Source: CAVOKN01 sp963696505
Lineage (GTDB): Bacteria > Pseudomonadota > Gammaproteobacteria > Burkholderiales > Rhodocyclaceae
Direction of reading: 5' to 3'
Length of the DNA: 56,310 bases
NCBI GenBank assembly: GCA_963696505.1
Contig: CAVOKN010000003.1
Coordinates: 1-56,310 of the forward strand
Part shown: piece by piece, positions 8,912-17,924 of the stretch
How the letters are laid out: each line of letters starts with the position of its first letter
How positions within the stretch are numbered: position 1 is the stretch's first letter
Notes under the pieces: model-generated
What the model was told of the DNA's origin: nothing
Database searches by the model: none
What the model saw: only the letters and a program-made list of their open reading frames with translations
Translations under genes and position numbers: made by a program

Positions 8912-10789
8912 ACGCGACTCCAGACCCACCGCAGCACACCGACCCGGACCCTGGTCCTGGGCGCCCTCGGCGTCGTCTTCGGCGACATCGGCACAAGTCC
9001 GCTCTACGCCTTCAAGGAAGTCTTCGCGCCTGAACGCGGCCTTGCGATCGCCGAGCCCAACGTCCTGGCAGTGCTGTCCCTCATCTTCTGGGCGGTCACG
9101 CTGGTCGTTTCGCTGAAGTACGTGCTGATCGCGCTGCGCTTCGACAACCGCGGCGAAGGCGGGATCCTCGCCCTGCTGGCGCTGGCCTGGCGCCTGCTGC
9201 GCCGACATCCGCGGCTGCGGTGGTCGGCCGGAACCGCAGCGGTACTCGGCGCCTCGTTCTTCTTCGGCGACGCCATCATCACGCCGGCGATCTCGGTGTT
9301 GTCCGCGGTGGAAGGCATGTCCGTGGCCACGCCGGCCTTCGACGGCGCGGTGATCCCGGTGACCATAGCCGTGCTGGTCGGCCTGTTCGCGGCCCAGAAG
9401 CGCGGCACGGCAGGCATGGGCGCCCTGTTCGGCCCCATCACCATCGTCTGGTTCCTTGCGCTGGGAGCGCTCGGCGCCTGGAGCATCCTCCAGACGCCGC
9501 AGGTTCTCGCAGCGCTCAATCCCGTTCATGCCCTGGGATTTGCCGCCGCTCATCCGATACTGACTTTCGTGGCCCTCGGGTCGGTGTTCCTGGCCCTGAC
9601 CGGGGGCGAAGCGCTGTACGCCGACATGGGGCACTTCGGGGCGCAGCCGATCCGGATCGCCTGGTTCGGGCTGGTGTTCCCGGCACTGATGCTGAACTAT
9701 TTCGGCCAGGGGGCCCTGATCCTGCGCCGACCGGAAGCGGTGGAGCACCCCTTCTACTTTCTCGCCCCCCATGGGCTGCTGCCGGTCCTGGTGGTTCTCG
9801 CCACCGCGGCCACGGTCATTGCATCCCAGGCCACGATCTCGGGCGCCTTTTCGGTGGCGCAGCAGGCCACCCGCCTCGGCTACTTCCCGCGCCTGCGGGT
9901 GCAGCACACCTCGGACACCGAACAGGGGCAGATCTACGTGGCGCCGGTCAATTGGCTGTTGCTCGTCCTGACACTCGGGCTGGTGCTGGCCTTCGGTTCC
10001 TCTAGCGCGCTCGCCGCCGCCTATGGCATTGCCGTCTCGGCCACGATGGTACTGGCAACGGCGCTGCTCGCCGTGGTCGCGGCGACGCTGCGGCGTCGCT
10101 GGACGCCCCTGCTGCTGGCGCTTCTGGCGGCGATAGGCAGCGTCGAACTGGTTTTCTTCTTCAGCAACAGTGTCAAGATTGGGCAGGGAGGATGGTTCCC
10201 CCTGCTGGTGGCGGCGGGCCTGTTCACTCTACTCACCACCTGGCGCCGTGGCGCCGAACTGATCCAGTACCGGGAATCACGCAGGCGCGTCGATATCGAT
10301 GCCTACTCGACGCTGCTGGGCGGCGTGCACCGCGTTCCTGGCACCGCGGTGTTCCTCTCCGCCGAGCGCAACTCGATTCCCGGAACCCTGCTGCACAATC
10401 TGAAGCACAACAAGGTGATCCACGAGCGTGTCGTGTTCCTGCGCGTCGAGGACCAGGACGTGCCGCGAGTGCCCGAAGACGAGCGCGCCGAGTTGAACGT
10501 GCTGGAGCACGGCGCGGCCTACCAGGCGACGCTTCGCTACGGCTTCCGCGAACAGCCGGATGTCATTGCCGGGCTGAAGCTGCTGGGGCGCCAGGGCCTG
10601 CATTTCGACCTGCCGGACACAACCTTCTTCCTCGGCCGCACGACTCTCGCCCCTTCCAGCCAGCGCACGCTCTTCAGCTGGCGCCGCGGCCTGTTTCGCT
10701 GGATGCAGAAGAACAGCCAGACCGCTGCCGAGTATTTCGGCCTGCCGCCGGACCGAACCGTCGAACTCGGACGCCAGATCAGCCTCTGA
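8909..10789 (+). CDS. kup: Low-affinity potassium uptake protein Kup
   Basis: This is a 626-residue integral membrane K+/H+ symporter of the KUP/HAK/KT family, at the usual length. The N-terminal signature LGALGVVFGDIGTSPLYAFK is intact. It is followed by about twelve hydrophobic helices (to about residue 440), including GGEALYADMGHFG and GALILRRPEAVEHPF, and a cytoplasmic C-terminal domain of about 190 residues ending at PDRTVELGRQISL. The ATG at 8,909 gives the expected N-terminus. No Shine-Dalgarno sequence is visible before it, and the truncated kinase ends only about 7 bases upstream, so its native promoter appears to be missing. There are no frameshifts. Confidence 0.95.
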   Translation: MTRLQTHRSTPTRTLVLGALGVVFGDIGTSPLYAFKEVFAPERGLAIAEPNVLAVLSLIFWAVTLVVSLKYVLIALRFDNRGEGGILALLALAWRLLRRHPRLRWSAGTAAVLGASFFFGDAIITPAISVLSAVEGMSVATPAFDGAVIPVTIAVLVGLFAAQKRGTAGMGALFGPITIVWFLALGALGAWSILQTPQVLAALNPVHALGFAAAHPILTFVALGSVFLALTGGEALYADMGHFGAQPIRIAWFGLVFPALMLNYFGQGALILRRPEAVEHPFYFLAPHGLLPVLVVLATAATVIASQATISGAFSVAQQATRLGYFPRLRVQHTSDTEQGQIYVAPVNWLLLVLTLGLVLAFGSSSALAAAYGIAVSATMVLATALLAVVAATLRRRWTPLLLALLAAIGSVELVFFFSNSVKIGQGGWFPLLVAAGLFTLLTTWRRGAELIQYRESRRRVDIDAYSTLLGGVHRVPGTAVFLSAERNSIPGTLLHNLKHNKVIHERVVFLRVEDQDVPRVPEDERAELNVLEHGAAYQATLRYGFREQPDVIAGLKLLGRQGLHFDLPDTTFFLGRTTLAPSSQRTLFSWRRGLFRWMQKNSQTAAEYFGLPPDRTVELGRQISL

Positions 10790-10868
10790 CCTGCCCGGCG
10801 CAAGCGCCACCGGCGGGCGTAAGATAGGCGGCACTCGCGCTGGCGCGCCCCATTCGGGAGCTTCCATC

Positions 10869-11375
10869 ATGTTTCAAGGCAACTATCCCCAGTTGATGGC
10901 CGAATACAACCGCTGGATGAACGACAAGCTGTTCGACGCCTGCACCCGCCTTTCCGACGACGAACGCAAACGCCACCGCGGCGCTTACTTCGACTCCATC
11001 CATGGCACGTTGAACCATATCCTGTGGGGCGACCGCATCTGGCTAGGACGCTTCAACGGCAAGAGTTACCCGACGCCGGCTATCCGCGAATGGCTGCACC
11101 AGGACTTCGGCGCGCTGCGCCAAGCCCGCGTCGCACACGACCGGGAGATCGCGGACTGGGCCGCCGGCGTCACCGAAGACTGGTTGCGCGAATCGATGAC
11201 CTGGAAGAGCACGCTCTACGGCGTGACCCGCACCCACCCGCGCTGGGTCTTCGTGGCGCAGATGTTCAACCACCAGACACACCACCGCGGCCAGGTGTCC
11301 ACCCTGCTGACCCAGTGCAACATCGACATCGGCATCACCGACCTGCCCATGCTGCCGCTGTTGCTCAGCGACTGA
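10869..11375 (+). CDS. DinB-family metal-dependent protein
   Basis: This is a 168-residue four-helix-bundle protein of the DinB/YfiT-like superfamily. Putative metal ligands are seen in HGTLNHILWGDRIW (about residue 45) and in FNHQTHHRGQVSTLL (about residue 135), the usual spacing of the three-His site. Family members include thiol S-transferases and proteins of unknown function; the substrate is not predictable here. GGGAG lies about 10 bases upstream of the ATG. The gene overlaps the convergent threonine aldolase by 11 bases at its 3' end. Confidence 0.85.
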   Translation: MFQGNYPQLMAEYNRWMNDKLFDACTRLSDDERKRHRGAYFDSIHGTLNHILWGDRIWLGRFNGKSYPTPAIREWLHQDFGALRQARVAHDREIADWAAGVTEDWLRESMTWKSTLYGVTRTHPRWVFVAQMFNHQTHHRGQVSTLLTQCNIDIGITDLPMLPLLLSD

Positions 11376-12411
11376 GCGCCGCGGCCACGTCGGCCAGCAG
11401 TTCGTCCACCTGCGCCTCGCTGGTGTCCCAGGCGCAGACGAAGCGTGCCCCGCCGACGCCGATGAAGGTGTAGAACATCCAGCCGGCGGCGCGCAGCGCG
11501 GCGAGTGCGCGCTCGGGCAGCGCGGCAAACACGGCGTTCGCCTGCACCGGTTGCATCAGCCTCACCCCCGGCAGCCTCGCCAGACCCTCGCCAAGCCGAC
11601 TTGCCATTGCATTGGCGTGAGCGGCATGGCGCAGCCAGGCGCCGCTTTCCAGCATGCCTAACCAGGGCGCGGCGAGGAAACGCATTTTGGAAGCGAGCTG
11701 CCCCGCCTGTTTGCAGCGCCAGGGAAAGTCGGCGGCCAGGTCGCGGTCGAAGAACACCACCGCCTCGCCCACCGGCATGCCGAGCTTGGTGCCGCCCAGC
11801 GACAGCACGTCAACGCCGGCGCGCCAGGTGAGGTCCGCCGGCGCCACGCCGAGGCTCGCCAGCGCATTGGCAAAGCGCGCGCCGTCCATGTGCAGCCGCA
11901 ACCCGAGCCGCCGGGCGGCCTCGCCCAGCGCCCACAACTCCTCGACCCCATAAACCGTGCCCAGTTCGGTGGACTGGGAGATCGTCACCGCCTTGGGCTT
12001 GGGGAAGTGCAGATCTCGCCGCTTCGTGGCCACTGACTCCAGGACAGCGGGAGTGATCTTGCCCTTCTCGCCAGGCACCGGCAGCAGCTTGGTGCCGTTG
12101 GAGAAGAACTCCGGGGCGCCGCATTCGTCGGTTTCCACGTGGGCCAGTTCGTGGCAGACGATGCCGTGGTAGGACTGGCACAGCGTGGCCAGCGCCAGCG
12201 AGTTGGCCGCCGTGCCGTTGAACACGAAGAACACCTCGCAATCGGTCTCGAACAACGCGCGGATACGATCGCAGGCGCGGCGCGTGAGTTCGTCGTCGCC
12301 GTAGGACGCCATTCGGCCGGTATTGGCGGCGATAATGGCATCGAGCGCCTCGGGACAGATTCCGGCGGTATTGTCGCTGGCGAACTCTGGGCGCGGGACA
12401 ACGGGTCTCAT
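11365..12411 (-). CDS. ltaE: Low-specificity L-threonine aldolase
   Basis: This is a 348-residue PLP enzyme (fold type I, aspartate aminotransferase family) that cleaves L-threonine or allo-threonine to glycine and acetaldehyde. The N-terminal FASDNTAGICPEALDAI and the central HMDGARFANALASLG are family signatures. The PLP-binding lysine is in SLGGTKLGMPVGEAVVFF. Length is normal and there are no frame breaks. The start has AGGAG 8 bases upstream and overlaps the stop of the upstream hybrid kinase gene by 4 bases (ATGA), so the two are translationally coupled. It converges with the DinB-like gene. Confidence 0.92.
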   Translation of the reverse strand: MRPVVPRPEFASDNTAGICPEALDAIIAANTGRMASYGDDELTRRACDRIRALFETDCEVFFVFNGTAANSLALATLCQSYHGIVCHELAHVETDECGAPEFFSNGTKLLPVPGEKGKITPAVLESVATKRRDLHFPKPKAVTISQSTELGTVYGVEELWALGEAARRLGLRLHMDGARFANALASLGVAPADLTWRAGVDVLSLGGTKLGMPVGEAVVFFDRDLAADFPWRCKQAGQLASKMRFLAAPWLGMLESGAWLRHAAHANAMASRLGEGLARLPGVRLMQPVQANAVFAALPERALAALRAAGWMFYTFIGVGGARFVCAWDTSEAQVDELLADVAAALSR

Positions 12412-14042
12412 GGCTGGCGCTCCTGGTTGTCAACTGGCGTCAACGTCCGCAGCAGATGATGCAGCCGGTCCGGGCGGACGGGCTTGTGCAGGAGGACGCA
12501 GCCCGCATCCTCGGCGTCTCGCAGCGACTCCGCCACAGTGTCGCTGCTCATCACGACCACCGCAATCCGCTGTCCCAGATACGCAGTCACACGGCGACCC
12601 GCCTCGACACCATTGCGGTCACCGCACCGGCGGTAGTCCGTCACGATCACTTCAGGGCACCACGGCGCCCGCCCGGTCTGCGCCTACGGACGTTGCCGCC
12701 AGTGGTGCGCTCACCGCAAAAACCGAACCCCGGCCGGGCGAGGATCGCACCTCCAAGGCATGGCCGAGCAGGGTGGCGAGGCGGCGCACGATGGCCAGCC
12801 CCAGGCCCAGGCCCTTGCGCCGGTCGCGCTCGCGGTTGCCGACCTGATAGAACTCCTCGAAGATCCGGTCGAGATGCTCACTGGCGATTCCTGCGCCGGA
12901 GTCCCGCACCTCGATCCGCGCCAGGGCGCCACGCCGGCGCACCCCGACCCATACGCTGCCGGCGGCCGTGTAGCGGATCGCGTTGGCCACTAGATTCTGC
13001 AGGATGCGGCGCAGCAGGACGGGATCGCTGTCACCCACAGTCCGCTGCGGCGCAGCCGCAGCCGCAGCCCCTTGGCCTCCGCCATCGGCGCCGAATCGCT
13101 CTCGATGCGGGCAAACAAGCCGTCCAGCGATACCGGAGCGCGTTCGGGACGGATGACTGTCGCATCGAGTTTGGATATGTCGAGCAGCGCATTGAACAGG
13201 CCGTCGAGGGCCTCCACCGACGCACCGATACGCTCGGCAAGCTCGCGTTCCGCCCCCGGCGCAGTACGCAGCTTGAGGGTGCCGGTGAGCAGCGACAGGG
13301 CCTGCAGGGGTTGGCGCAGATCGTGGCTCGCGGCGGCGAGAAACTGGGACTTGGCGCGGTTGGCGCGCTCCGCCTCGTCCTTCTTCTCCGTCAGTTCCAG
13401 CACCAGCGCCTGGTTCTCGAAGCGCAGCGCGAAGTTGCGTCGGGTTGCGGCCGAATAGTCGCGCCCCGACTGGAGCAGAACGACGGTGTAAACCGTCAGC
13501 GCCAACGCGCCCCAATAAGATGAATCGGTTCCCGTGAGGAGGATGCGAAAGGCCAGCGGCAGCATGACCCAGGGCAGATAGGCATAGAGGACCGGGAGAA
13601 AATGGGCGTAGAACAGCGGGGCGCCGGCGGAAGCGACGAACAGGAAGGCGAACAGAAAGGTCTGGTGCGCAATCGAATCGGGCGTGAACATCCACACGCC
13701 GCACGAGCCGATCAGCATTCCCCCCAGCGCCGTGCGCGCAGCGAAGCGCAGCCCCCAGGCGCGGGCCTCTGCCGGCGCAGGCGATGCGCGCTGATAGCGC
13801 TTGGCGAACCAGCGCCGCTCGAACACGCTGGCCAGGTAAACGGTACCCCAGAGCAGCAACTGCGGCCGGGAATGCTGGTCCCACATCACGGCGACTACCA
13901 CCGGCGCAATGATCAGCAGCGCCGCAAACTGACGCCGGAAGTTCTCCAGCAGCAGACCGACCTGTTCGGCTGTGATGCGCTCGGCGTGGCGTTCGGCCGG
14001 GTCGTCCTGGTTCATCGCAGCGGCGGCATTCGCTTTGGACAT
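12408..14042 (-). pseudogene. Hybrid sensor histidine kinase with frameshift and half receiver domain
   Basis: The start chosen at 14042 (MSKANAAAAMNQ) follows the hydrophilic N-terminus. About six membrane helices cover residues 30-180, then comes a coiled coil and HisKA with ASHDLRQPLQALSLL (phospho-His). Near 13,025 the frame shifts. The HATPase continues in another frame (LLRRILQNLVANAIRYTA, DSGAGI, GLGLGLAIVRRLATLLG). A second frame change near 12,650 leads into VIVTDYRRCG...LLHKPVRPDRL, the second half of a receiver domain with its phospho-Asp. The first half of the receiver (about 45 residues, including the acidic pair) is missing. The gene is coupled to ltaE by a 4-base overlap. It was either a functional hybrid kinase that lost part of REC, or the deletion is an assembly error. 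Confidence 0.78.
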
Positions 14043-14151
14043 CGGCCGGATTATGTACCGAATGGGCTTCTCTGCCGAACCGCCCCAAGAAGGTGGCAAC
14101 GCCACGGTTTCACTTCGCCATGACACTCTCGAACAACTGCTCGCAAAGGGT

Positions 14152-14181
14152 TTGACCCGCTCGCGCGAGCCATGCTATAAG
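14152..14181 (+). promoter_or_regulatory. Sigma-70-type promoter of the fcc cluster
   Basis: TTGACC at 14,152-14,157 and TATAAG at 14,176-14,181 are separated by 18 bases, with an extended -10 (TGC before TATAAG). It lies about 180 bases upstream of fccA. The long leader between them (14,182-14,359) contains no convincing gene. Confidence 0.55.
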
Positions 14182-14359
14182 CCTCTTGAAAGATGTCAGA
14201 ATTGATAAGAAAATCAATACATTCGAAGACCAACCAGCGCCGGACTGCGTATTCGAAGAGATCAAGAATTCCTGTTTCGATTTTTGCGTCGCGGCGGAAC
14301 CGCTGGCGCGCCGGATTCGCAACGGGCGTAATCACTGGCAACTAGAGGAGGCATCAAGA

Positions 14360-14929
14360 ATGAGACTGAAGTTGATGTGCGCCGCACTGCTCACGGCAGG
14401 CGGACTTACGTTCACCGGCACCCTCATGGCAGCTCCGCCCGACGCGGGGGCAATGCTCGGTAGCACCTGCTACGGCTGCCACGGTCCGGCGGGGTCCAGC
14501 CTGGGTCCGGCGACGCCGACCATCGCCGGCATGGCCACCGAAACCTTCATGGACTACATGAAGGCGTATCAGGAGGGCACCCGGCCGACCACGGTGATGG
14601 ACCGCATCGCCAAGGGCTACACGGAGGCCGAACTCAAGCTGATGGCGGACTATTTCGTCAAGCAGAAGTTCGTCCGCTTCCCGCAGCAGACGGACCCGGC
14701 ACTGGTCAAGGCTGGCGCCGCCCTGCACAAGGAGCGCTGCGTCAAGTGCCATGAGGACAACGGCCGCAAGGACGCCGACGGTTCGGGCGTGCTGGCAGGC
14801 CAGTGGCTGCCCTACCTGGTGTACTCGATGGAGGACTTCACTTCCGGCAAGCGCGAGATGGCCAAGAAGATGGCGGCCGAGGTCAAGCGCGTTCAGGAAG
14901 CCGACCCGAAAGGGAATCGAAAGCCCTGA
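14360..14929 (+). CDS. fccA: Flavocytochrome c sulfide dehydrogenase, diheme cytochrome subunit
   Basis: This is a periplasmic c-type cytochrome of 189 residues as read. The signal peptide ends near TLMA-APPDAG. Two heme motifs, CYGCH (about residue 38) and CVKCH (about residue 128), make it the diheme subunit that takes electrons from FccB. AGAGGAGG lies 8 bases before the ATG at 14,360; the longer frame from 14,186 has no support. The last residues as read (KGNRKP) are abnormal. A one-base shift near 14,915 restores ALMHFYASQK with a stop at 14,955, so the C-terminus is probably frameshifted by an indel. fccB follows at once, with its own AAGGGAG site. Confidence 0.88.
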   Translation: MRLKLMCAALLTAGGLTFTGTLMAAPPDAGAMLGSTCYGCHGPAGSSLGPATPTIAGMATETFMDYMKAYQEGTRPTTVMDRIAKGYTEAELKLMADYFVKQKFVRFPQQTDPALVKAGAALHKERCVKCHEDNGRKDADGSGVLAGQWLPYLVYSMEDFTSGKREMAKKMAAEVKRVQEADPKGNRKP

Positions 14930-14970
14930 TGCACTTCTACGCCAGCCAGAAATAAGGGAGAACACACAAC

Positions 14971-16248
14971 ATGTCAGTCAATCGTCGCGATTTCATCAAG
15001 CTGGGCGCCTATGCCTCGGCGCTGAGCTTCGGCGCCGTCCCGCTTATCGGGCGTGCCGCAGCCAAGCGCGTCGTCGTCGTGGGCGGTGGTGTCGGCGGAG
15101 CCACCGCTGCCAAGTACTTGAAGATCTACGATCCCTCGATCGAAGTCACCCTCGTCGAACCCAACGCCAATTACTACACGTGCTTCATGAGCAACGAGGT
15201 GCTCAACGGCGACCGTACCCTCGACTCGCTCAAGTTCGGCTACGGCGCCCTCACCAAGCGCGGCGTCAAGGTGGTGCAGAAGTCCGCCAAGGGGGTCGAC
15301 GCAACGGCCAAGAAGGTCACCCTGGACGATGGCTCGGTGATCGAGTTTGACCGCTGCATCGTCTCTCCCGGCGTCAACCTCAAGTACGACTCCATCGCCG
15401 GCTACAGCGAGGCGGTGGCCGAGAAGATGCCCCATGCCTGGAAGGCCGGTCCCCAGACCGCGCTGCTGCGCAAGCAACTGGAGTCGATGAAGGACGGCGG
15501 CGTGGTGGTGATCGCCCCGCCCGCCGATCCCTTCCGCTGCCCGCCCGGACCCTACGAGCGCGCCAGCCTGATTGCCAATTACCTGAAGGCCAAGAAGCCC
15601 AAGTCCAAGGTGCTGATCCTCGACGCCAAGGACACTTTCGCCAAGCAGGCCCTGTTCACCAAGGCGTGGAGCACCCTCTATGGCGACATGATCGAGTGGG
15701 TGCCCTTCTCCAAGGAAGGCAAGGTTGCCAAGGTCGATGCGGGCAGCATGACGGTGTTCGCGGGCGAACTGCAGTCGGCCCACAAGTGCGCCGTGGCCAA
15801 CATCATCCCGGCGCAACAGGCGGGTGCCGTGGCCAAAGCGAGCGGCCTGATCGACGACAAGGGCTGGTGCCCGGTGGATCACGCCACCTTCGAATCCACG
15901 CTGCAGAAGGGCGTGCATGTCATCGGCGACGCCTGCATCGCCGCCCCCATGCCCAAGTCGGGCTATTCCGCCAACTCCCAGGCCAAGGTCTGTGCGGCTG
16001 CGGTGGTAGCGGCGCTGGCGGGCGGCAAGGCAGCAACGCCGGCCTACACCAACACCTGCTACTCCATTGTCGGGACGGGCTGGGGCATCTCGGTGGCGGG
16101 CGTTTACAAGCTGGAGGGTGGCAAGCTGGCCCAAGTCAAGGGCTCGGGCGGTCTGTCGCCAGCCGACGCCACGCCGGAAATGCGCAAGCGCGAGGTGATG
16201 TACGCCCATAGCTGGTTCAAGAACATCACCGCCGACATCTTCGCGTGA
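14971..16248 (+). CDS. fccB: Flavocytochrome c sulfide dehydrogenase, flavoprotein subunit
   Basis: This is a 425-residue periplasmic FAD enzyme oxidising sulfide to sulfur/polysulfide. The twin-Arg signal (NRRDFIKLG) indicates Tat export after cofactor loading. The FAD-binding Rossmann motif is VVVGGGVGGATAAKYL. NYYTCFMSNEVL carries the Cys that binds FAD covalently in characterised FccB. The redox-active pair of cysteines is present in DPFRCPPGPYERA and in YTNTCYSIVG. The C-terminal flavocytochrome domain (SGYSANSQAKVCA to the end) is complete. It pairs with fccA and is followed by a terminator. It should deliver electrons from sulfide to the cytochrome pool. Confidence 0.94.
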   Translation: MSVNRRDFIKLGAYASALSFGAVPLIGRAAAKRVVVVGGGVGGATAAKYLKIYDPSIEVTLVEPNANYYTCFMSNEVLNGDRTLDSLKFGYGALTKRGVKVVQKSAKGVDATAKKVTLDDGSVIEFDRCIVSPGVNLKYDSIAGYSEAVAEKMPHAWKAGPQTALLRKQLESMKDGGVVVIAPPADPFRCPPGPYERASLIANYLKAKKPKSKVLILDAKDTFAKQALFTKAWSTLYGDMIEWVPFSKEGKVAKVDAGSMTVFAGELQSAHKCAVANIIPAQQAGAVAKASGLIDDKGWCPVDHATFESTLQKGVHVIGDACIAAPMPKSGYSANSQAKVCAAAVVAALAGGKAATPAYTNTCYSIVGTGWGISVAGVYKLEGGKLAQVKGSGGLSPADATPEMRKREVMYAHSWFKNITADIFA

Positions 16249-16271
16249 TGCCTTGAATCGTTGTTGAAGGA

Positions 16272-16298
16272 AAAGCGGGGCTTGCGGGCCCCGCTTTC
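16272..16298 (+). terminator. Rho-independent terminator after fccB
   Basis: AAAGCGGGGC, loop TTGCGG, GCCCCGCTTT form a 10-bp stem followed by CTTGTT. It lies 24 bases after the fccB stop and 25 bases before the next cytochrome gene, so it may reduce rather than abolish read-through. Confidence 0.75.
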
Positions 16299-16322
16299 TT
16301 GTTCCCTGATGGATCTCGAACC

Positions 16323-17069
16323 ATGAAACGCATTATCCGCAGAGCGGCTCCCCCGTTGCTGTGTGCCCTGCTCGGCCTTGCCACGCCGGCCCTCGCCTGG
16401 GACGAGGAGGTCGAGGAAGCCATGTCCCTCAAACCCAATCTCGCCAACGGCCGCCGCGTGTACGAAGCCTGTGCGATCTGCCATACGCCCATGGGCTGGG
16501 GCATGCAGCACGGGCGCTATCCTCAGATCTCCAGCCAGCACCCGAACGTGACCATCAAGCAGCTCACCGACATCCGCCAGGGCAACCGCGACAACCCGAC
16601 CATGTATCCCTTCGCCCAGGTGTCGACCCTGGGCGGAACGCAGAACATCGCGGACGTCGCCGCCTACATCGCCAAGCTGCCGATGAGCCCCTACAACAGC
16701 GTCGGTCCGGGTGCCGATCTGGCCCACGGCGAGAAGCTCTACAAGGAACACTGCAAGAAGTGCCACGGCGCCAGCGGCGAGGGCAAGAACAAGGAATTCC
16801 AGCCGCGCATCCAGGGCCAGCATTACGAATACCTGCTGCGCCAGTTCTACTGGATCAAGAACGGCCAGCGCCGCAACGCGGACCAGACCATGGTCAAGCA
16901 GATCAAGGGCTTCACCGACCGCGACATCGTCGCCGTGGTCGATTACACGTCGCGGCTGCGTCCGCCCAAGGAAATCACGGCACCGCCCAACTGGCGCAAT
17001 CCGGACTTCCCGCCGGATTTCACTCACGTGCCGAAGATCGCGCCGCAGGACGCCGGCAAGACGCAATAG
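16323..17069 (+). CDS. Periplasmic diheme c-type cytochrome
   Basis: This is a 248-residue protein with a signal peptide (cleavage near TPALA-WDEE). It has two class-I cytochrome c domains with heme motifs CAICH (about residue 52) and CKKCH (about residue 141). Met ligands are plausible in the segments after each motif. It belongs to the c4/c553-like diheme group and should shuttle electrons in the periplasm. Its position between fccAB and a NapC/NirT-type quinol dehydrogenase suggests it links sulfide oxidation with the quinone pool or an oxidase. The start at 16,323 gives a clean signal peptide; the upstream frame from 16,299 does not. Confidence 0.88.
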   Translation: MKRIIRRAAPPLLCALLGLATPALAWDEEVEEAMSLKPNLANGRRVYEACAICHTPMGWGMQHGRYPQISSQHPNVTIKQLTDIRQGNRDNPTMYPFAQVSTLGGTQNIADVAAYIAKLPMSPYNSVGPGADLAHGEKLYKEHCKKCHGASGEGKNKEFQPRIQGQHYEYLLRQFYWIKNGQRRNADQTMVKQIKGFTDRDIVAVVDYTSRLRPPKEITAPPNWRNPDFPPDFTHVPKIAPQDAGKTQ

Positions 17070-17137
17070 CCCGATCAGCACAGGACCGACGTGCGCCGCA
17101 TGCGCGCGCTCCCAAAGTCGAACTGGAGAACTGAGCA

Positions 17138-17887
17138 ATGCAGAACGAGCCGAACAAGAAGTCCCGAACCTGGACCGTCGGGATTCTGGGTGTGCTGGCC
17201 ATCTTCGCCGCCGGCATAGCCTTCGCCGGAGCCTTCAACTGGGGGCTCGAATACACCAACCGCACCGAGTTCTGCACCTCGTGTCACTCGATGCAGACCA
17301 ACCTGAACGAACTGCAGGAGAAGCTGCACTGGAAGAGCGTTTCCGGCGTGCATGCCGGCTGCGCCGACTGCCACGTGCCAAAGGAATTCAAGGAAAAGAT
17401 GATCGCCAAGGTGATGGCCGCCAAGGACGTCTACCACGAGATCATGGGCACCATCGACACGCCGGAGAAGTACGAGGCGCGCCGGCTGCAGATGGCCGAA
17501 GCCGTGTGGGCCAAGATGAAGGCCAGCGGCTCGCGTGAGTGCAAGTCCTGCCACTCGTTCGCCCACATGGACTTCAGCGAGCAGGACAAGTTTGCCCGCC
17601 GCAAGCACCAGAACGCCGACGACCGCGGCCAGAGCTGCATCGACTGCCACAAGGGCATCGGCCACCAACTGCCCAAGGACGCTGCCGAAGAGGGCAAGGA
17701 CGAAGCGGCGATGCCGGCCGCGGAAGAAAAGCCCGCCGCAGACAAGCCGGCGGAAGCTGCCGCTTCCGAGCAACCGGCAGCCGCCCAGCCGCCGGCAGAG
17801 GGGCAATCGGCCACGGAGGCGCCCAAGGAGGCGGACAAGCCGACCGGCGCCGCGGCGGAACCGAAGAAGGACGGCCCGCAGGGATGA
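17138..17887 (+). CDS. Tetraheme NapC/NirT-type cytochrome with Ala/Pro-rich tail
   Basis: This is a 249-residue membrane-anchored cytochrome. There is one N-terminal membrane helix (residues about 12-34), then four heme motifs CTSCH, CADCH, CKSCH and CIDCH, the NapC/NirT/NrfH layout. Such proteins pass electrons between the quinol pool and periplasmic redox enzymes. After the heme domain comes a tail of about 75 residues rich in Ala, Pro, Glu and Lys (from LPKDAAEEGK), which is unusual for the family and probably disordered. GGAG lies about 10 bases before the ATG. It is in line with the diheme cytochrome and the ankyrin gene, likely one operon. Confidence 0.9.
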   Translation: MQNEPNKKSRTWTVGILGVLAIFAAGIAFAGAFNWGLEYTNRTEFCTSCHSMQTNLNELQEKLHWKSVSGVHAGCADCHVPKEFKEKMIAKVMAAKDVYHEIMGTIDTPEKYEARRLQMAEAVWAKMKASGSRECKSCHSFAHMDFSEQDKFARRKHQNADDRGQSCIDCHKGIGHQLPKDAAEEGKDEAAMPAAEEKPAADKPAEAAASEQPAAAQPPAEGQSATEAPKEADKPTGAAAEPKKDGPQG

Positions 17888-17924
17888 TGGCCACCGCCAC
17901 CCTCGTCAACAGAAAGCTCAAGCG

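Noticed and set aside
14974..16209. Long minus-strand open frame opposite fccB
   Set aside because: Shadow frame; fccB has all FAD and Cys motifs on the plus strand.
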